Shown: positions 45,675-58,201, counted from the first letter of the stretch. The stretch is DNA of 64,000 nucleotides from Eonycteris spelaea (GCA_003508835.1 PUFA01000027.1:682001-746000), one strand, 5' to 3'. The notes: generated by a model not told the origin, from the sequence alone. Program-made: numbers and translations.

Positions 45675-45850
45675 AAAAAAATCTCAATGTGTGATCCTGG
45701 ACCAGAAGCACTGGTATCACTTGGGAGCCTGAGAATTACAGATTCATATACCAGGACATCTGAATCAGAATTTATGCAGATGGAGTGCAGAAATCTGTGT
45801 TTTATAAAGCTCTCCCAGGTGATTCTAATGCATATTGAAATTTGACATTA
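45675..45850 (+). mobile_element. hAT-Charlie non-autonomous element, MER5-type
   Basis: GTATCACTTGGGAGCCTGAG, TCTGAATCAGAATTTATGCA and TCTCCCAGGTGATTCTAATG follow the MER5-type consensus (internal CACCTGG... and CCAGGTGATGCTGATGC blocks). Terminal repeats are decayed. Confidence 0.7.
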
Positions 45851-46034
45851 CTGCTGAGTGTCACTGACACTATATCGAATATATAGAGGGGCACTGATTA
45901 TCTTCTATGGCAATCCATCCTACAGTTGGACAATTTTAATTTTTCTGAGATAACTCTTCTGAGTATGGAGATGATTTCTTTTATGTTCCTTATTTTGTTT
46001 ATTAGGAGCCATACAAACAAGCCCAGTCTGTTTT

Positions 46035-46265
46035 CCTTAGTCGGGGTGTGAAACGAACAGATTCTGGTTGTGAATGCTAGCTCTATCATTAATGCATATG
46101 TGCCTTTGGGCAAGTTACCTGACCTCTCTGAGCTTCAGTTTTCTCATCTGCAAATGAAGAATAATATTAGTTTCTCCTGTATAGGGTTGTGGTGAGGATT
46201 GAGATAATGCATGCACATAGCTCATAATGAGCACTCAACAGATGATAGTTGCTTATTATTATTTT
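46035..46265 (+). mobile_element. MIR SINE
   Basis: Sense MIR: CAGATTCTGGTTGTGAATGC, GTGCCTTTGGGCAAGTTACC, CTGACCTCTCTGAGCTTCAG, GGGTTGTGGTGAGGATTGAG and AATGAGCACTCAACAGATG. It is well preserved. Confidence 0.9.
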
Positions 46266-46269
46266 AAAA

Positions 46270-46560
46270 AATTTAAGACAGCTACTATGTTCCCTTTAAG
46301 TCTGTTTCTTTCCAAGTTCTATCATACATATTATAAATGATTTTAGATTCTCTCACCAATTTGATTGCTTTTCTCTAAATATACTTTTGTCTCTATGTCC
46401 CTACAAAGTGTGGCTCCCCAAATAGAAGGAGCTCTATATTCCAGACCATACTGATCTCTGTGTTGTTGAACACTACTGTGGCCTTTTTATTTTAAATACT
46501 ATTTTTCTGTCAATGTATTTTGACAGTTGTTTCATCCTTTGGAGTCATATTGACCTTGCT
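46270..46560 (-). mobile_element. L3/CR1 LINE fragment
   Basis: The order CTATGTTCCCTTTAAGTCTG, TTTGATTGCTTTTCTC, CAAAGTGTGGCTCCCCAAAT and GAAGGAGCTCTATATTCCAG, then TGTGGCCTTTTTATTT, follows the reverse complement of the CR1/L3 3' region. Confidence 0.65.
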
Positions 46561-46739
46561 TTCAACTAAAACACTGAAGTATTTTAAAATAAATATTATT
46601 CTTCATTGCACAAATGGGACAGCTTTGATAAGCAAAAAGAGAACAATGATGCCACCAATACCCACTATACAGGGATAGCTATGGTTAAAATTTTGGTATG
46701 TACCTTTCTAGACTGTAAAAAAATAATGCTAGGTAGTAA

Positions 46740-46960
46740 ATTTTTTGGAACATAGCCAAGAGCAAGGATTTTTGAAATTCTGACTAGCTGTATAACATTT
46801 GGAATTCATACAATCTCTCCTAATCTCATTTCTCACTGGTAAAATAGAAATAATAACATCTACTTTATTGGGTGTTGTGAGATTTAAATACTATGCTGTT
46901 TGTAAACCATAAAACAAGATTTTAGAAAATAGTACTCTATTATCATCAAAATAATTACAG
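46740..46960 (+). mobile_element. MIR SINE, diverged
   Basis: CATAGCCAAGAGCAAGGATT, CTGACTAGCTGTATAACATT, ATCTCATTTCTCACTGGTAA and TGGGTGTTGTGAGATTTAAA fit sense MIR. Confidence 0.65.
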
Positions 46961-46964
46961 GAAT

Positions 46965-47425
46965 TACATGTACATTTTACAAAAAGCAGAATTAGATCTT
47001 CTGATTTATCACCTTTTCCCAATGATATATTGTAAACAACTTTCTATTTCAATAAATGTTTTTCTATTTTTTATTTTGATATTACTACAAACTCTCAGAA
47101 GTCGCAAAAATATTACAGAGTGGTCTTCAGTTAGCTTTCCCCAATGGTACTATCTCACCTAACTACAGTATATTATCATAACCACGAAAGTGGCATAAGT
47201 ATAATATGATTAAGCAGATATAGATCTTATTTGCATTTCACCAGTTTCAATAAATTTATTTTTATAAAATCATTTAAAATTACTGCTTGTATATAAAACA
47301 CAATTTATACACCCATTCTCAGTTTGGGACATTTTGTGTGCATATACACATATGGGAGTATGGGTGTGTGTGTGTATGTGTGTGTGTGTGTGTGTGTGTG
47401 TTGCCATTATTAACGATGCTCTGAT
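46965..47425 (-). mobile_element. Old L1M fragment, left part
   Basis: Reverse-complement L1M-like text (AAGTCGCAAAAATATTACAG, CAGTTAGCTTTCCCCAATGG, GCCATTATTAACGATGC) that seems to resume at 48955 beyond the inserted L1MB-type copy. A TG run lies at 47363-47401. Confidence 0.5.
47363..47401. repeat. (TG)n microsatellite
   Basis: A TG run of about 39 bp with one TA interruption near 47376. Confidence 0.95.
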
Positions 47426-47429
47426 AGTC

Positions 47430-48262
47430 TCTTCAATAAATGGTGTTGGTAAAACTGTATAGTCACATGCAAAAGAATGAAATTGGACCCCTACCTTACA
47501 CCACTCACAAAAACTAACTTTAAATGCATTAAAGATTTAAATGTTAGACCTGAAACTATAAAACTCTTAGAAGAAAACATAGAGAAAAAAATCCTTGACA
47601 TTGTTTTTGGCAATAATATTTTGGATATGACACCAGAAGTACAAGCAACTAAAGCAAAAACCAGTAAGTGGGATTATATCAAGCTAAAAAGCTTCTTGCA
47701 CGGCAAAGGAAACAATAAACAAAATGAAAAGGCAACCTACAGAATGAGAGAAAACATCGGCAAACCATCTTTCTGATAAGGAGCTAATCTCTAAAATATT
47801 TAGAGACTCCTACCACTGAAAAACAACAGCTTCATTGACAGATGGACAAAAGATATGAATAAACTTCTCCAAAGAAGATGTACAAATTGCCAATGGGCAT
47901 TTTGAACATCTATGGAAAGATGCTCAACATCCACAAATCATCAAGGACATGCAAATTAAAACTACAGTGAGATATTACCTCATATCTGTTAGGACATCTA
48001 TTTTTGAAAAGACAAGAATAAGTGTTGACAAAGATATGGAAAAAAGGAAACACTTGTGCACTGTCGGTGGGAATGTAAATGGGTGCAGCCACTATGGAAA
48101 ACAGTTTAGAGATTCCTCAAAATGTTAAAAATACAACTACCATATGAATCAGCAATCCTCCTTCTGGGTATATATCAAAGGAAATGAAATCAGGATCTTG
48201 AAGAGATATCGGTATCCCCATGGCCACTGCAGCATTATTCACAAAAATACAAATAGAGAGTA
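47430..48262 (+). mobile_element. L1MB-type LINE, ORF2 C-terminal part (left of Tigger)
   Basis: Sense L1 covering the end of ORF2 and beginning of the 3' region. A 99-codon frame at 47477-47776 reads as the C-terminal part of L1 ORF2 (residues DLNVRPETIKLLEENI are diagnostic). It is followed by AAGATGCTCAACATCCACAA, ATGCAAATTAAAACTACAGT and CCACTATGGAAAACAGTTTA. No endonuclease or reverse transcriptase domain is present, so the copy is 5'-truncated and dead. It is interrupted at 48263 by a Tigger. Confidence 0.9.
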
Positions 48263-48595
48263 CAGTTGGCCCACTGTATCCTCAGGTTTCACATCTGCAG
48301 AATCAACCAACCTTGGATTTAAAAAGATCGCAGAAAATTCCAAGGAGCAAAACTAGAATTTGCCACATGCCATGCTCTACACCGAATCTACATAAAGTGA
48401 TGTGTAAGTGTACCCTGCTGTAGCCTATGTACAAATATAGGTTAAATGCAAATGTGACTCCATTGTATATAAGGCATCTGTGTATTTTAGTAATTCCAGA
48501 TTTTAGTATATGCAGAGGTAGGGGTGGGCGGGGTGGGGTGGGGTCCTAGAAACAATCCACCCCCCGCCACCAGTGTAGATACTGACAGACCACTA
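48263..48595 (+). mobile_element. Tigger-like non-autonomous element inside the L1
   Basis: It begins CAGTTGGCCCACTGTATCCT followed by a TCTGCAGAATCAACCAACC block and ends with GGGGTCCTAGAAACAATCC plus decayed terminal repeat. TA at 48261-48262 and 48596-48597 forms the target duplication. The text fits MER8-type Tigger derivatives from memory. It inserted into an L1 whose two halves continue on either side, so it is the youngest of the three nested elements here. Confidence 0.8.
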
Positions 48596-48597
48596 TA

Positions 48598-48925
48598 GAA
48601 AGGTGGCTGCCAGGGGCTGAGGGCTGGGGGAAGTGAGGAGATGTTGGTCAAAGGATACAAACTTCCAGTTACAAGATAAATAAGTTCTGGGGACACTAAT
48701 GTATAGCGTGGTGACCGTAGTTAACAATACTGCATCACATACTGGAAAGTTGTTAGCGGAGTAGACTGTAAATGTTATCACCACAGAAAAATGGTGATTG
48801 CGTGAGGTGAATAATGTGCTAACTAACCTTAAGGTGGAAATCGTTTCTCTCTATATATACATATATATCAAATTTCATATTGTATACTTTAAACTTCTAT
48901 ATTATATGTCAATAATATTTTAATA
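48598..48925 (+). mobile_element. L1MB-type LINE, 3' UTR (right of Tigger)
   Basis: GGTGGCTGCCAGGGGCTGAG, GACACTAATGTATAGCGTGG, TGACCGTAGTTAACAATACT and AAATTTCATATTGTATACTT are the L1MB 3' UTR in sense orientation, ending near ATATTTTAATA with an A-rich tail at about 48950. Confidence 0.88.
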
Positions 48926-48954
48926 CCGCTGGAAAAAAAATAAATGTTGTGGTT

Positions 48955-49250
48955 AACACTCCAGTAGCTAAATACTTATGTGCACACTTAATTATTTAAT
49001 TAAGAAAATTCTCAGAAGTGTAATTATTTGGATAAAAGGGCTGCATGGTTTTATGATTTCCAATACATATCACCAAACTCTTACAGAAGGACTTACCAAT
49101 TCACACTTTGGTATATAAGAATGCCTATTTATTTACATCCTTTGTCAGAGTGAGAATTACCATTTTTCCTATATCTGTTTGGTAGATTAGGGAATTACTG
49201 TTTTAATTTCTTTGATTAATAATGAGAATAAAGTTTTGTTTATTAATTTA
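48955..49250 (-). mobile_element. Old L1M fragment, right part
   Basis: CTCAGAAGTGTAATTATTTG, AATACATATCACCAAACTCT, CAATTCACACTTTGGTATAT and TAATTTCTTTGATTAATAAT fit reverse-complement L1M. It is probably the continuation of 46965-47425. Confidence 0.6.
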
Positions 49251-49302
49251 TATTTCTTCTCTGTATGGTTGTTACTTCAAGCCAGTTCAAGTATGACTCT
49301 TT

Positions 49303-49304
<2 letters not shown>

Positions 49305-49342
<38 letters not shown>
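49305..49342. repeat. (CA)n microsatellite
   Basis: A pure CA run of about 38 bp. Confidence 0.97.
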
Positions 49343-49346
<4 letters not shown>

Positions 49347-51330
49347 TCCATGCCTCTCCCATCCTGTATTTGTACACAGTGTTTTTATTTTTATGGGCCA
49401 GAGTACAGGAACTTACATTTTCCCCTTTCTAATCATCTTGTTAAATTCAGCCACATGTTTCAGCTTTTTGGCTCCTGATTCTTTCATCCTGAGTTTGCTG
49501 TCCTTTCTGGTTTGTTTTTAACTGCAGAGCTGATGGTACATTTGTAAAATATCTTTTTATTTTTCATTTTTCAAAAATGTTATTAGCAGGACAGGGCCTG
49601 TGGTACTTCAGGAATTGGCCCTGTCTTGACATCCATCCATTAATTAGATGGGTTTACAGGGTTACGTACTAGCTAGGAAACAGCTGTCAGCACCACCATG
49701 GATGGTGGAATCCCAAGCATTCAAATGTTCTCTGTCTTTGGGTTGATCACTGCAACTGTGTGTTGACGTCCACTGAAGCAACAGGATTAAAGAGTTTCAA
49801 TTTTTCCTTTGGCTATACATTTCTGAGAAGTTAGTGATAGTATCTTACCTCTTTGTGTCTCTCCTCTTTCATCCTCCAGTTTCTTGGCCATAGCAGTCAT
49901 TCAATGAAAGTGTCTAAAACTGAATATAAAATTTCCTGGCTGCTTTGCACATAGGGACAAATGATTCACCTCCTCTCCCTCCCCCCTCAGTTAGGCCTAT
50001 CAATCCTACATCAAAGTAGCAATATACACACAATAAAACTTCAGTTAAATGCCAACATGAGAAACCTCATGTTACATATTCCCTAGCTGAAAAAGGAGGA
50101 AAATTGTATGAAAAATCCTTATACCCTGTATTTTTTAAAAGAGTAATTTCCTCTTTTGCATAATTTCTGCAAAGATGGATCTATAGTAAGAATTTAGTTT
50201 TGAAAGACTAAACTGAGGCACTTAAAGTTTCTAGATCTTAAAGATTAAATTACCTTCTTTAATGAGAAAAGCATACCAATACACTTTAAAAATATTTTCA
50301 AGAAGGTTTTAAACTTTAAAATAATTTTCTGGTTATTCAAAACCGTCAGTCTCAAACATTCTAGTTAACTGAGGTTATGCTCTTTTTCCTCTTAAGTCTG
50401 GCTTCATTGTGGTTTTGAACCATGAGCATTTTGATTATTTAGTTATTTGACAAAGTTTAAAATTCTATTTCTTGTTAAGCACTTTACAAACTACCTCAAT
50501 GAACCTCACAACAAAGAAATGCACGGAACCTTTTTAGAGGTAAATAATTCATATGGACTTTTAAGGCAGAGGTCAATTATTTTTAATATACTTATATAAT
50601 ATGTACAGTGATAAAACTAAATTTAAACTTATTAAAATAACAAAACAAAGATAAATTTAGGACTCTAATATAAAATTGCAAAACAATGTAATTCAGATGG
50701 ACATTTATATGATTAAAGTGATGGGTGGACTTCTTTGAACTCCAGGTTCACTATAGGAGAGATTTACATTAATTTGACTTTTTTGATTTTGAACACTGCG
50801 AACCATGGTTTGAATAATTATCAATATTATTAGTTTTCCTCTTAATCAATGAGCTTGTTTTCAACATTGACCCAATCATTGAATATCGTACTCCCAAAAC
50901 AATACTAAAAAAAGTTTAAAAACTTTTGTTAATATACACAAATCCTTCACTGTGTGTCTGCTATTATTCTTACTGTTGATACCATACAAGATGGTATGTA
51001 CAAACCAGGACCCACAGTATATCCACTCCCAGGCTGACTGTGTTCCTGGCTGCTGTGGGTGGGTTCTTTGAGTCTAGTTTCCCTTTTGTTTAATACACCA
51101 TGTGATGGCTGGGTTTCCCCACCATTTTCTCTACTTAAATGACTCTCAACCTCTTGTTTGTGCTACTTGCCTAGAGGCCTTTTGGCTTTTTATGTGATAA
51201 GAATAAGATTATAAACATGAATAGACATGGGCACTAATATTATCTGGTGGTAGTTACAGGAAATTTATCCAGACGATGTCAACAAAAGTTTATATTATAT
51301 TTAAAAATTGTTTGTTGAAGTGAAAATTCC
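49343..51330. other. About 2 kb of unassigned DNA
   Basis: No gene or named repeat seen. The left 600 bp are of mixed composition; 50080-50960 is strongly A/T-rich. It may be unique sequence. Confidence 0.5.
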
Positions 51331-51334
51331 AAAT

Positions 51335-52215
51335 TAAAGATTTCTAAGACTACTTTATAGGGGTTGTTACAAATATGTGTGACCATCATCACAATCAATT
51401 TTGAGACATTTTAATCACTTCAAAAAGAAATCCTGTACCCCTTAGCTATCACCACCCTATATCTCATCTTCTCCCTGCCTCCCACACCAGTCCCAATCAA
51501 ACACTAATTTATTTTCTGTCTCTATAGATTTCTCTATTCTAGACTTTAATGTGAACAGAATTATACAACATGTGGTTTTTTGTGACTAGCTTTTTTAAAC
51601 TTAGCATAAAGTTTTCATGATTCAGCTATGATGAAGCATGTATTGGTACTTCATTTCCCTTTTATGGCTGAGTCATATTCTATTGCATGAATATTCCACA
51701 TTTTGTTTATTTGTTTCATCAGTTGGTAGACATTTGGTTGTTTCCATCTTTTGGAGATCATGAAAAATATTGTTGTGAACATTCGTGTACAAGTTTTGTA
51801 TGTATACATGTTTTCATTTGTCTTAGGTAGACACCTAGGAGTAAAATTACTGGGTTAAATGGGAACTCTATGTTTAATTGTTTGTGGACATGCCATACTA
51901 TTTTCCAAAGTATTGCACTATTTTACATTACCACCAGCAGTGTAGAGGGCTCCAATTTCTTCATGTCCTTATCAACACTTGTTATTACCTGACTTTATTT
52001 TAATCATCCTAGTGGGTATGAAGGAAAATCTTGTTGTGGTTCTAAGTCTCTTTTAAACTGTTTAGTACTAATTTTGTTTGCCTATTTTTGTTTCATCATT
52101 TCTTGTTTTTTTTTTTTTAAATGGAAATCATTTTTTTGTTTTATTTGAATATTCTAAATTCACTTATTTTAAAGTCTTCGTCAGACTATTTCATAAATTA
52201 TTTTAATCTGGATCA
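51335..52215 (-). mobile_element. L1 (L1MB/MC-type), 5'-truncated
   Basis: Reverse-complement L1: AATTTTGAGACATTTTAATC, AGAAATCCTGTACCCCTTAG, GTGAACAGAATTATACAACA, GCTGAGTCATATTCTATTGC, GTAGACATTTGGTTGTTTCC, CACTATTTTACATTACCACC and ATCAACACTTGTTATTACC. Confidence 0.88.
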
Positions 52216-53220
52216 ACTCCATGCTCTCATTATTTACTCTTTTCTTAGTGCTATATTTTCTCAGTGTGTAGGTTCATTTTCAGTTGGAAATAGCTGATTA
52301 AGACTCTCCTCACACTGTGCTCACATCTCCCTACCCAACAGTTTGGTGCTGGCTTCAGCTGGTTTACCATATACCTCTATCCAGCACCAGAATTTATAAT
52401 GGTATCTTGAGGATTCATCTGAATACTGGGGATATTGCAGAACCAGTTTGTGAGCCAGCAAAGAGGCATTATCAAGAAGCTGTATTTGGTCTGTAGACTT
52501 TCACCTTGTTAAAGGCAGTGCCCTAGTTATTGGTCAGTAATAGTTTTTTCCAGTTTTCTTTTACAGGTCACAGGTCACATGGTCAAAGGGGCCAACAATA
52601 TGGAGGATTGAGAATTAAGTTGGAAATGGAGAGACAGTCCAATTCGGTCTTAACTTTAAATGTTGAAATTGTTATGTATCCATCACCTACAGCTCTGTTC
52701 AAAGCTTTATGTTTCTTTTGTTGTTACTTGGTCTACAAATATGTTTATTAATATTTGTTTATTAATATTTTATTTTTGTACCCAATTATCTTTTTAAAAT
52801 TTTCTATTTTATATTTCCTTTTAATATGGTTGGGCACAGGGGGTGTATTAAAGAGTGGACTCCCTGCATCATCTTAAATAGAAGTCTCGCTTTATTTAGG
52901 AAGGAAAGCTGAGGGCTGGGGTAATCTTGCAGAAGCTAGAGAGTTAACAGTGAGAAGGAGAGTGGATATTTTGTTTTTGCCTTCCCAGCATTCTTTCTTA
53001 CATTAGTTAACCCCAGGTTTCCTTTGGGAACCTACCCTCCTTTCTGAAATCCATCAATATGATTTGAGGTTTGGTTCACCTAACCCCCATAGCACCAGTA
53101 TGTGATTCATGGCCTAGCCACATTAATTGGTTCAGGGATGAGCAAATAATACGAATTCTCCAATGAGCTCCTTTTTGTTATTTTTCTATCAGAAAGAGAT
53201 CTACTTTCTTTTTCATATCT
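52216..53220. other. Unassigned DNA
   Basis: No gene seen. 53060-53150 (CATTAATTGGTTCAGGGATG) recalls a common old mammalian repeat with an ATTGGTTCAGGG block, not named here. A 73-codon frame at 52530-52751 has no features. Confidence 0.4.
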
Positions 53221-53221
53221 G

Positions 53222-53365
53222 TGGTTCCCAGAATCCTTACCTGTAAAACAGGGATGAATAATATCTGTTTTATAGAGAATCTGGAGCTAGGAGTAAATGA
53301 GATAATACATTTAGCACAGAGCCTGGCACATGTTGGCTATGATCACCATCATTGTTCTTAAGATT
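53222..53365 (+). mobile_element. MIR SINE, 3' half
   Basis: TTACCTGTAAAACAGGGATG, AATGAGATAATACATTTAGC and ACAGAGCCTGGCACATGTTG match sense MIR, lacking the 5' tRNA-like part. Confidence 0.78.
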
Positions 53366-53374
53366 TCATGTGGT

Positions 53375-53660
53375 ATTTACAGGTGGGAGAAGTCAACCTG
53401 GATTGGTTTGGTCTTGGAAGGATTCATACAGAAGGTGGCATTTTAAGTGGATCTTAAAGGATAAGTAGTGTTTGATGGAGATGAACACAGAAAAAGCATT
53501 ATTCAGAGGTAGGCAATATGGCAGTGGGCTACAAGGGTTTGTGAAGAGGAAGGTCAGGTGAAAGCTGAGGGTGTGTGTGGCAGTGGAGCATATGTTCGGA
53601 CCTGAACTAAAGAGTTGAGACTTTGTTTTGCAGGAATCCAGGAAATGTTTTGGATTGGAA
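53375..53660 (-). mobile_element. L2 fragment
   Basis: GGTGGCATTTTAAGTGGATC, ATTATTCAGAGGTAGGCAAT, and a CTAAAGAGTTGAGACTTTG block follow reverse-complement L2 (the GGTGACATTTGAGAAGAGACC region onward). Confidence 0.6.
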
Positions 53661-56640
53661 AATTATATGATGGATGTGGTACAGCTTATAATAAAATAAC
53701 TAACTCTTCTATAGGCAGAGAAGTAAGCAATCATGTTTTCCTTCACTGTAACCTCTTGATGACTTAAACCTCAAACACAAAGCCAAAACATCCATAGGAG
53801 ATGGTCTAGAAGTATGAAGAAAGTGAAATAGGAAAACAATTTTCTCTTTCCCCTCTAGACTCAGCCTGTCTTTCAGTTGTTTTTTTTTTTTTTACTTATT
53901 AACTAAGTCAGCTTTCCTTTATTTCTAGGCATTGTACCCTGAATGTGTATGTGCACACTTTACATTTTTCATAAAAATTTGTGCTTTGTACAAAATTACA
54001 CAGCAATTTTACGGATTTATGTGTTCACATCCGTTTTACAGTTCTTTCTTTAAATAAATAGATCACTGTAGGGACTCCAGTAAGATGTGGGAAAACCAAA
54101 CCTAGCCTGAAATATATGAAGACATGGCATCAAATGGCTATACTGGAGCAATGACTGTTACCTTTTAAGAAGAAATGTGTTCCACACTTTGCTATGGTTG
54201 TCATTACTCCCTGTTATTCTCCAACCCTGAGCCTGTGTGTCAATGCTCTTTATCATCACAGTAGTGCTATTGTTTTGCCTCTGCTCGGCTCCATACATTG
54301 ATTTTCATTCCCTACTTGGCCTCTGTGGGCATTCTAGCTTGTGACTCATGGATAAAACCAATTTTGATTTTTCCTGTCTAAAGTTGAATTTTTATAGGTA
54401 TTTCTCCTAACGATTCTAACACAAGCTAAAGGGCAGCATTAATTATCCTAAATACTGAACAGCTGAGGTCAGGCCAACTCTTGGTTTATAACTCATGTAT
54501 ACCACCTTTCTTGGCCTGGCTAATTTTGTGCATACTTTGAGAGCGGGGATCTGCCAGGAGTTGCTTTCTACCTGATGGCAGGCCAACAGATGCTGTGAAA
54601 TCATGCCAACATGTGCCAAGGTGTCACTTCTTCATCCATGTCTATCAGGGAGTTCACTGTATAAGACTCCTGTATACTGCCATGCCATATTTAATTGCTC
54701 AGATAGATAAAGGTTCATGCTCAGAAGAACAAATTTTTAGGAAAATGCTATTTTTACCCAATTCTCTAAACCACATATGAGTGACAAATATTTCCATAGG
54801 ATTAATGAATAGGTGTTTCAGTCTCCTCCACCCTTATTAAATACTAGCCTTTTCTTTCATAGTTGAAACTCTGTTGAATTTGTGGATGAGAAACATTTTC
54901 CATATGTAATGAATCCAAGGACTTTTTAACCTATTAGATTTTGTTGCATATGTTGGTCACTCTTTTAAATCTAACCAAGAATCAAATAACCCCAGAATCT
55001 GGTACTCCATCATGTAGAATATTTTCATATTTTTGAGTAATTTACATAAATAATATTTCTTGATAAGATGAAGAATTGACCAAGGGAATCATGTAGCTTT
55101 AGCTATCCTTGTTTTTATCATTTGCCAAAAAATTTTCTTAGCTTCATAGAAACCACATAGAAACCAAATGACTTGGTTTTCTTTCCACTTCTCTAGGCAA
55201 CAAACCAATTTTTCAGTTTCCATGGACACCCAGTTGAACAACAGTAGTTAGATCTGTTAAAACTGCTATCTGACTTGGAGTCTGATGATGATCTACCAAT
55301 CAGTGTTGGGATGACAATTCAGGCTTGATCTCTAAGGGACTGATATGCATGAGATTGCACGTGAGCACGTGAAACAGTGTCAAGTTGCTGCCCCTGAACA
55401 GTTTCTTAATTTGTGGAGGTTTACAAATTATTAGTGATCTTGTCTTGATATCTGGATAGTTAGAAAGCTCCAAAATAAAGCAATGGGAATGGTAATAAAA
55501 CATGTGTGGTTGAAATAGATTTATTTTCCACTTAGTTAAGAGAAAGGCATCACATACTGATGGCAATGTCAACTCAGTTGAGAAATAATACATACTTGGA
55601 AATCCTTGTGGAAAACTCAAACTATACCTGAAATGAGAGATGTCATAGATTGATATTTTAGTATATATGAAGGATAGCTTTGAATGTAAGCAGTAACCGT
55701 TCAGGCTCAGAAGAAACATAAGAAAAGCCTGAATAGAATTGTCCTGTATCATGTACTAATTCTCTGGGGCCTGCTCCCTTCTAGCCTAGAATAAATGAAT
55801 GATTACATAAAAAATTAATCTAGTTTCCAGGTTTTGAATATGTTGATTTTTTTGCTCTTGCTTGATGGGTAAATCTCCATTTCCCAGTCGCTCTTAAATT
55901 AACAAATTAAAAATAGATCTGGCAGACCATTAATCAGTGTTGTCAATGTTGAAAAAGAAAGGCATTGAAAAATACTGAAAATGATACTTTAATTTGCATT
56001 AGGGTAGGAGGCTAGACACAATTCTGCCATAAATATACTAGACCATTATAGACATTCATTTCTTTTTTTAGTCTCTATCTCCTCATACATAAAGGAAGGG
56101 AGCAGTTGCTAATATTCCCTCTAGCACTAATGTTCTACTACTAAATAAAAAATCAATTTTAATTCCACATACAATAGAGCCCATGTCATTACTTGACAGA
56201 TCCAGCTCTTCCCAGGAATAAAACTTTCAAGTTCACAGCCACAGGAAATTGAATGGAAGAAATGATCTTGTACTTTCCAAAAAGGATTCTAGTAACTTCT
56301 ATTTCTCTTTGTACTATAGGTTTCTATGAATACTGTAGAAAATGGATTGCTGTGTATAAGGAGTGGCTATTTCTCAGAGTTTAATTTTGGATTGCTTTTA
56401 GTAATTTGAGATGGACAACAGAAAATAAATTTTTTTTTAAAAAACTTTTTTTTTAAAAGAAGAGATGGTAATAGATGGTAGTTAGTTATTGAAAATCAGC
56501 CAAGGTTTTATGGATGTATAATGAACTGATCATTTGAGGTGATATATTTTGTTATTAGTAAATCAGAAACAGGAGAAAGATTTAGGAGAAATGTAATGGA
56601 GATACCTTAGTTCCTTGACAGTTTCTTCATTGTGTGGTAA
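53661..56640. other. About 3 kb of unassigned DNA
   Basis: No gene or named repeat recognised. Includes T runs near 53880-53893 and 56431-56455 and a 150-codon minus-strand open frame at 55300-55752 that I cannot relate to any family. It may be unique or very old. Confidence 0.5.
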
Positions 56641-56649
56641 GTTTTCTGT

Positions 56650-57720
56650 CTCACTAAAGTAACCAGGGTAAAAAAGAAGGAAAAGGCTTTCCAGGTCGAA
56701 GTAACATCATGGTCAAAGATTGAAAGCTATAAGAGATCATGGTATGTGGAAGCACTGCAAGGAATTTGTTTAACCCTCTTGAACTACAAAGTGTGGAAGG
56801 AGGCTAGAACATTCAGAGTTTGGCTGTAGATAACAGAAACCACTTTAACAATTTTAACAGAACTGGGGAAGAGAACAAAATTGTGGAGAAACATGGAACA
56901 GAAACCAAATGAAAGAGAGAGATGCTCAAAAAGTTCAAATATTTGTAATGTCAGGGATGAGGAGTGTCCAGTGGCTTTGACTATGAGGAGATCTTTGATG
57001 TCCTTAGCAAAAACAGACCATGGTGTGAACTGGGCCACACTGGAATAATTAAACTATGAATAAGAAAAAAAGAAATAGGAAGTGAAGTAATCTTTTTATT
57101 TTATTTTTTTTTTCTGGGAGCTTGGCTCTGAAGGAAGGAAAAAAAGGAAAGAAAGGAAAACTTTATCTAAAGAACACAAAATGGAGTGATACTTAATCCT
57201 AAGCTGTAAGAATCTTAAACAAGTTTTGATGCAGAAGGAAAAAAAGTCAATGATTAGGTAAGAATTGAAGATATAGGAAAGAGATACTAGATTAGACATT
57301 AGTATCTAATATTAGATACTAATATTAGATACTAGATGCCTATAGATTTAGAGGAGAAGGATTCAGAGTCTGGGAACAGTGCTGGCTTTAAATAAGAGGA
57401 AAGTATGTGTTTCTCTTACACAAGGCAAAGGAGATAAAGCAAGGGTAAAGAAAGAGATATGTTTGTAAATTTAAAAAGGGAATAGAAATCACACCTAATA
57501 GATTCATTTTCTTGATGATATAAGAAAGCAGATCATCAATATCTCCTGAGAGGGGGGAGAATGTGTTGGGATAAAATAAGGAGTGGGGTAAGAGATTTGA
57601 GGGACAAATGGTTTGAGAAATAAAGCCAAAAGTGATCAAAGACAGAATTTCTAAGCAAAACTGACCTTTGAAGAAGTGGGGGAGATTTTCTGAGGAAAGC
57701 GCATAAAGTAATATCATATT
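56650..57720 (-). mobile_element. L2 LINE, degraded
   Basis: Several blocks match reverse-complement L2 in order: GAGGAGTGTCCAGTGGCTTT with GAGGAGATCTTTGATGTCCT (56960-57005), and farther on AGATCATCAATATCTCCTGA, GAATGTGTTGGGATAAAATA (57525-57580). The minus-strand frames here are remnants. A palindromic insertion-like segment lies at 57298-57333. Confidence 0.5.
57298..57333. repeat. 26-bp perfect palindrome with tandem unit
   Basis: 57298-57323 reads identically on both strands, centred on TATCTAATATTAGATA. The 13-mer AATATTAGATACT then occurs at 57308-57320 and again directly at 57321-57333. The structure could arise by local slippage or template switching. Confidence 0.92.
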
Positions 57721-58050
57721 TTTTATGACCTCGGAATCCTTGGTCTTTTTGAAAGTAGCAGTGGCTACTTAAAATGATCAGGTTCCTCTTTAAAATATAT
57801 TTGTTTTGGAGCCATCCACTTGATGAGCAGGTAAGTTTGGAATTATCAAATCATCATCATCATTATCATCTATTAATGTTAATCATCTATTAATAAGATT
57901 AATATTTTATTTCCACTGCAACTTTGAGTGTTTTTTAACAGGAATAAGAGACAAAAGTATATCATTGAAGAAAAAATTTTCCAAGAATTTACATTTCAAA
58001 GTACTCTTCTGTGACTGAAAGCCATCACTTTATGTTAAACCTGATTGGAA
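57721..58050. other. Spacer with (ATC)n-like tract
   Basis: An imperfect ATC run at 57847-57873 followed by repeated ATCTATTAAT units. Otherwise nothing recognised. Confidence 0.5.
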
Positions 58051-58054
58051 ATTT

Positions 58055-58145
58055 AAGAAATCTACCCAAGAGATTAAATAAGGACATAAAAAGATGCTCA
58101 ATATTACTAATCATCAGGGATATGCAAAATAAAACCATAATGAGA

Positions 58146-58201
<56 letters not shown>

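Noticed and set aside
47477..47776. 99-codon plus-strand frame
   Set aside because: It is the C-terminal remnant of L1 ORF2 in a truncated element, not an independent gene.
55300..55752. 150-codon open frame on the minus strand
   Set aside because: No recognisable protein features and no splice or promoter context. It is in unassigned AT-rich DNA.
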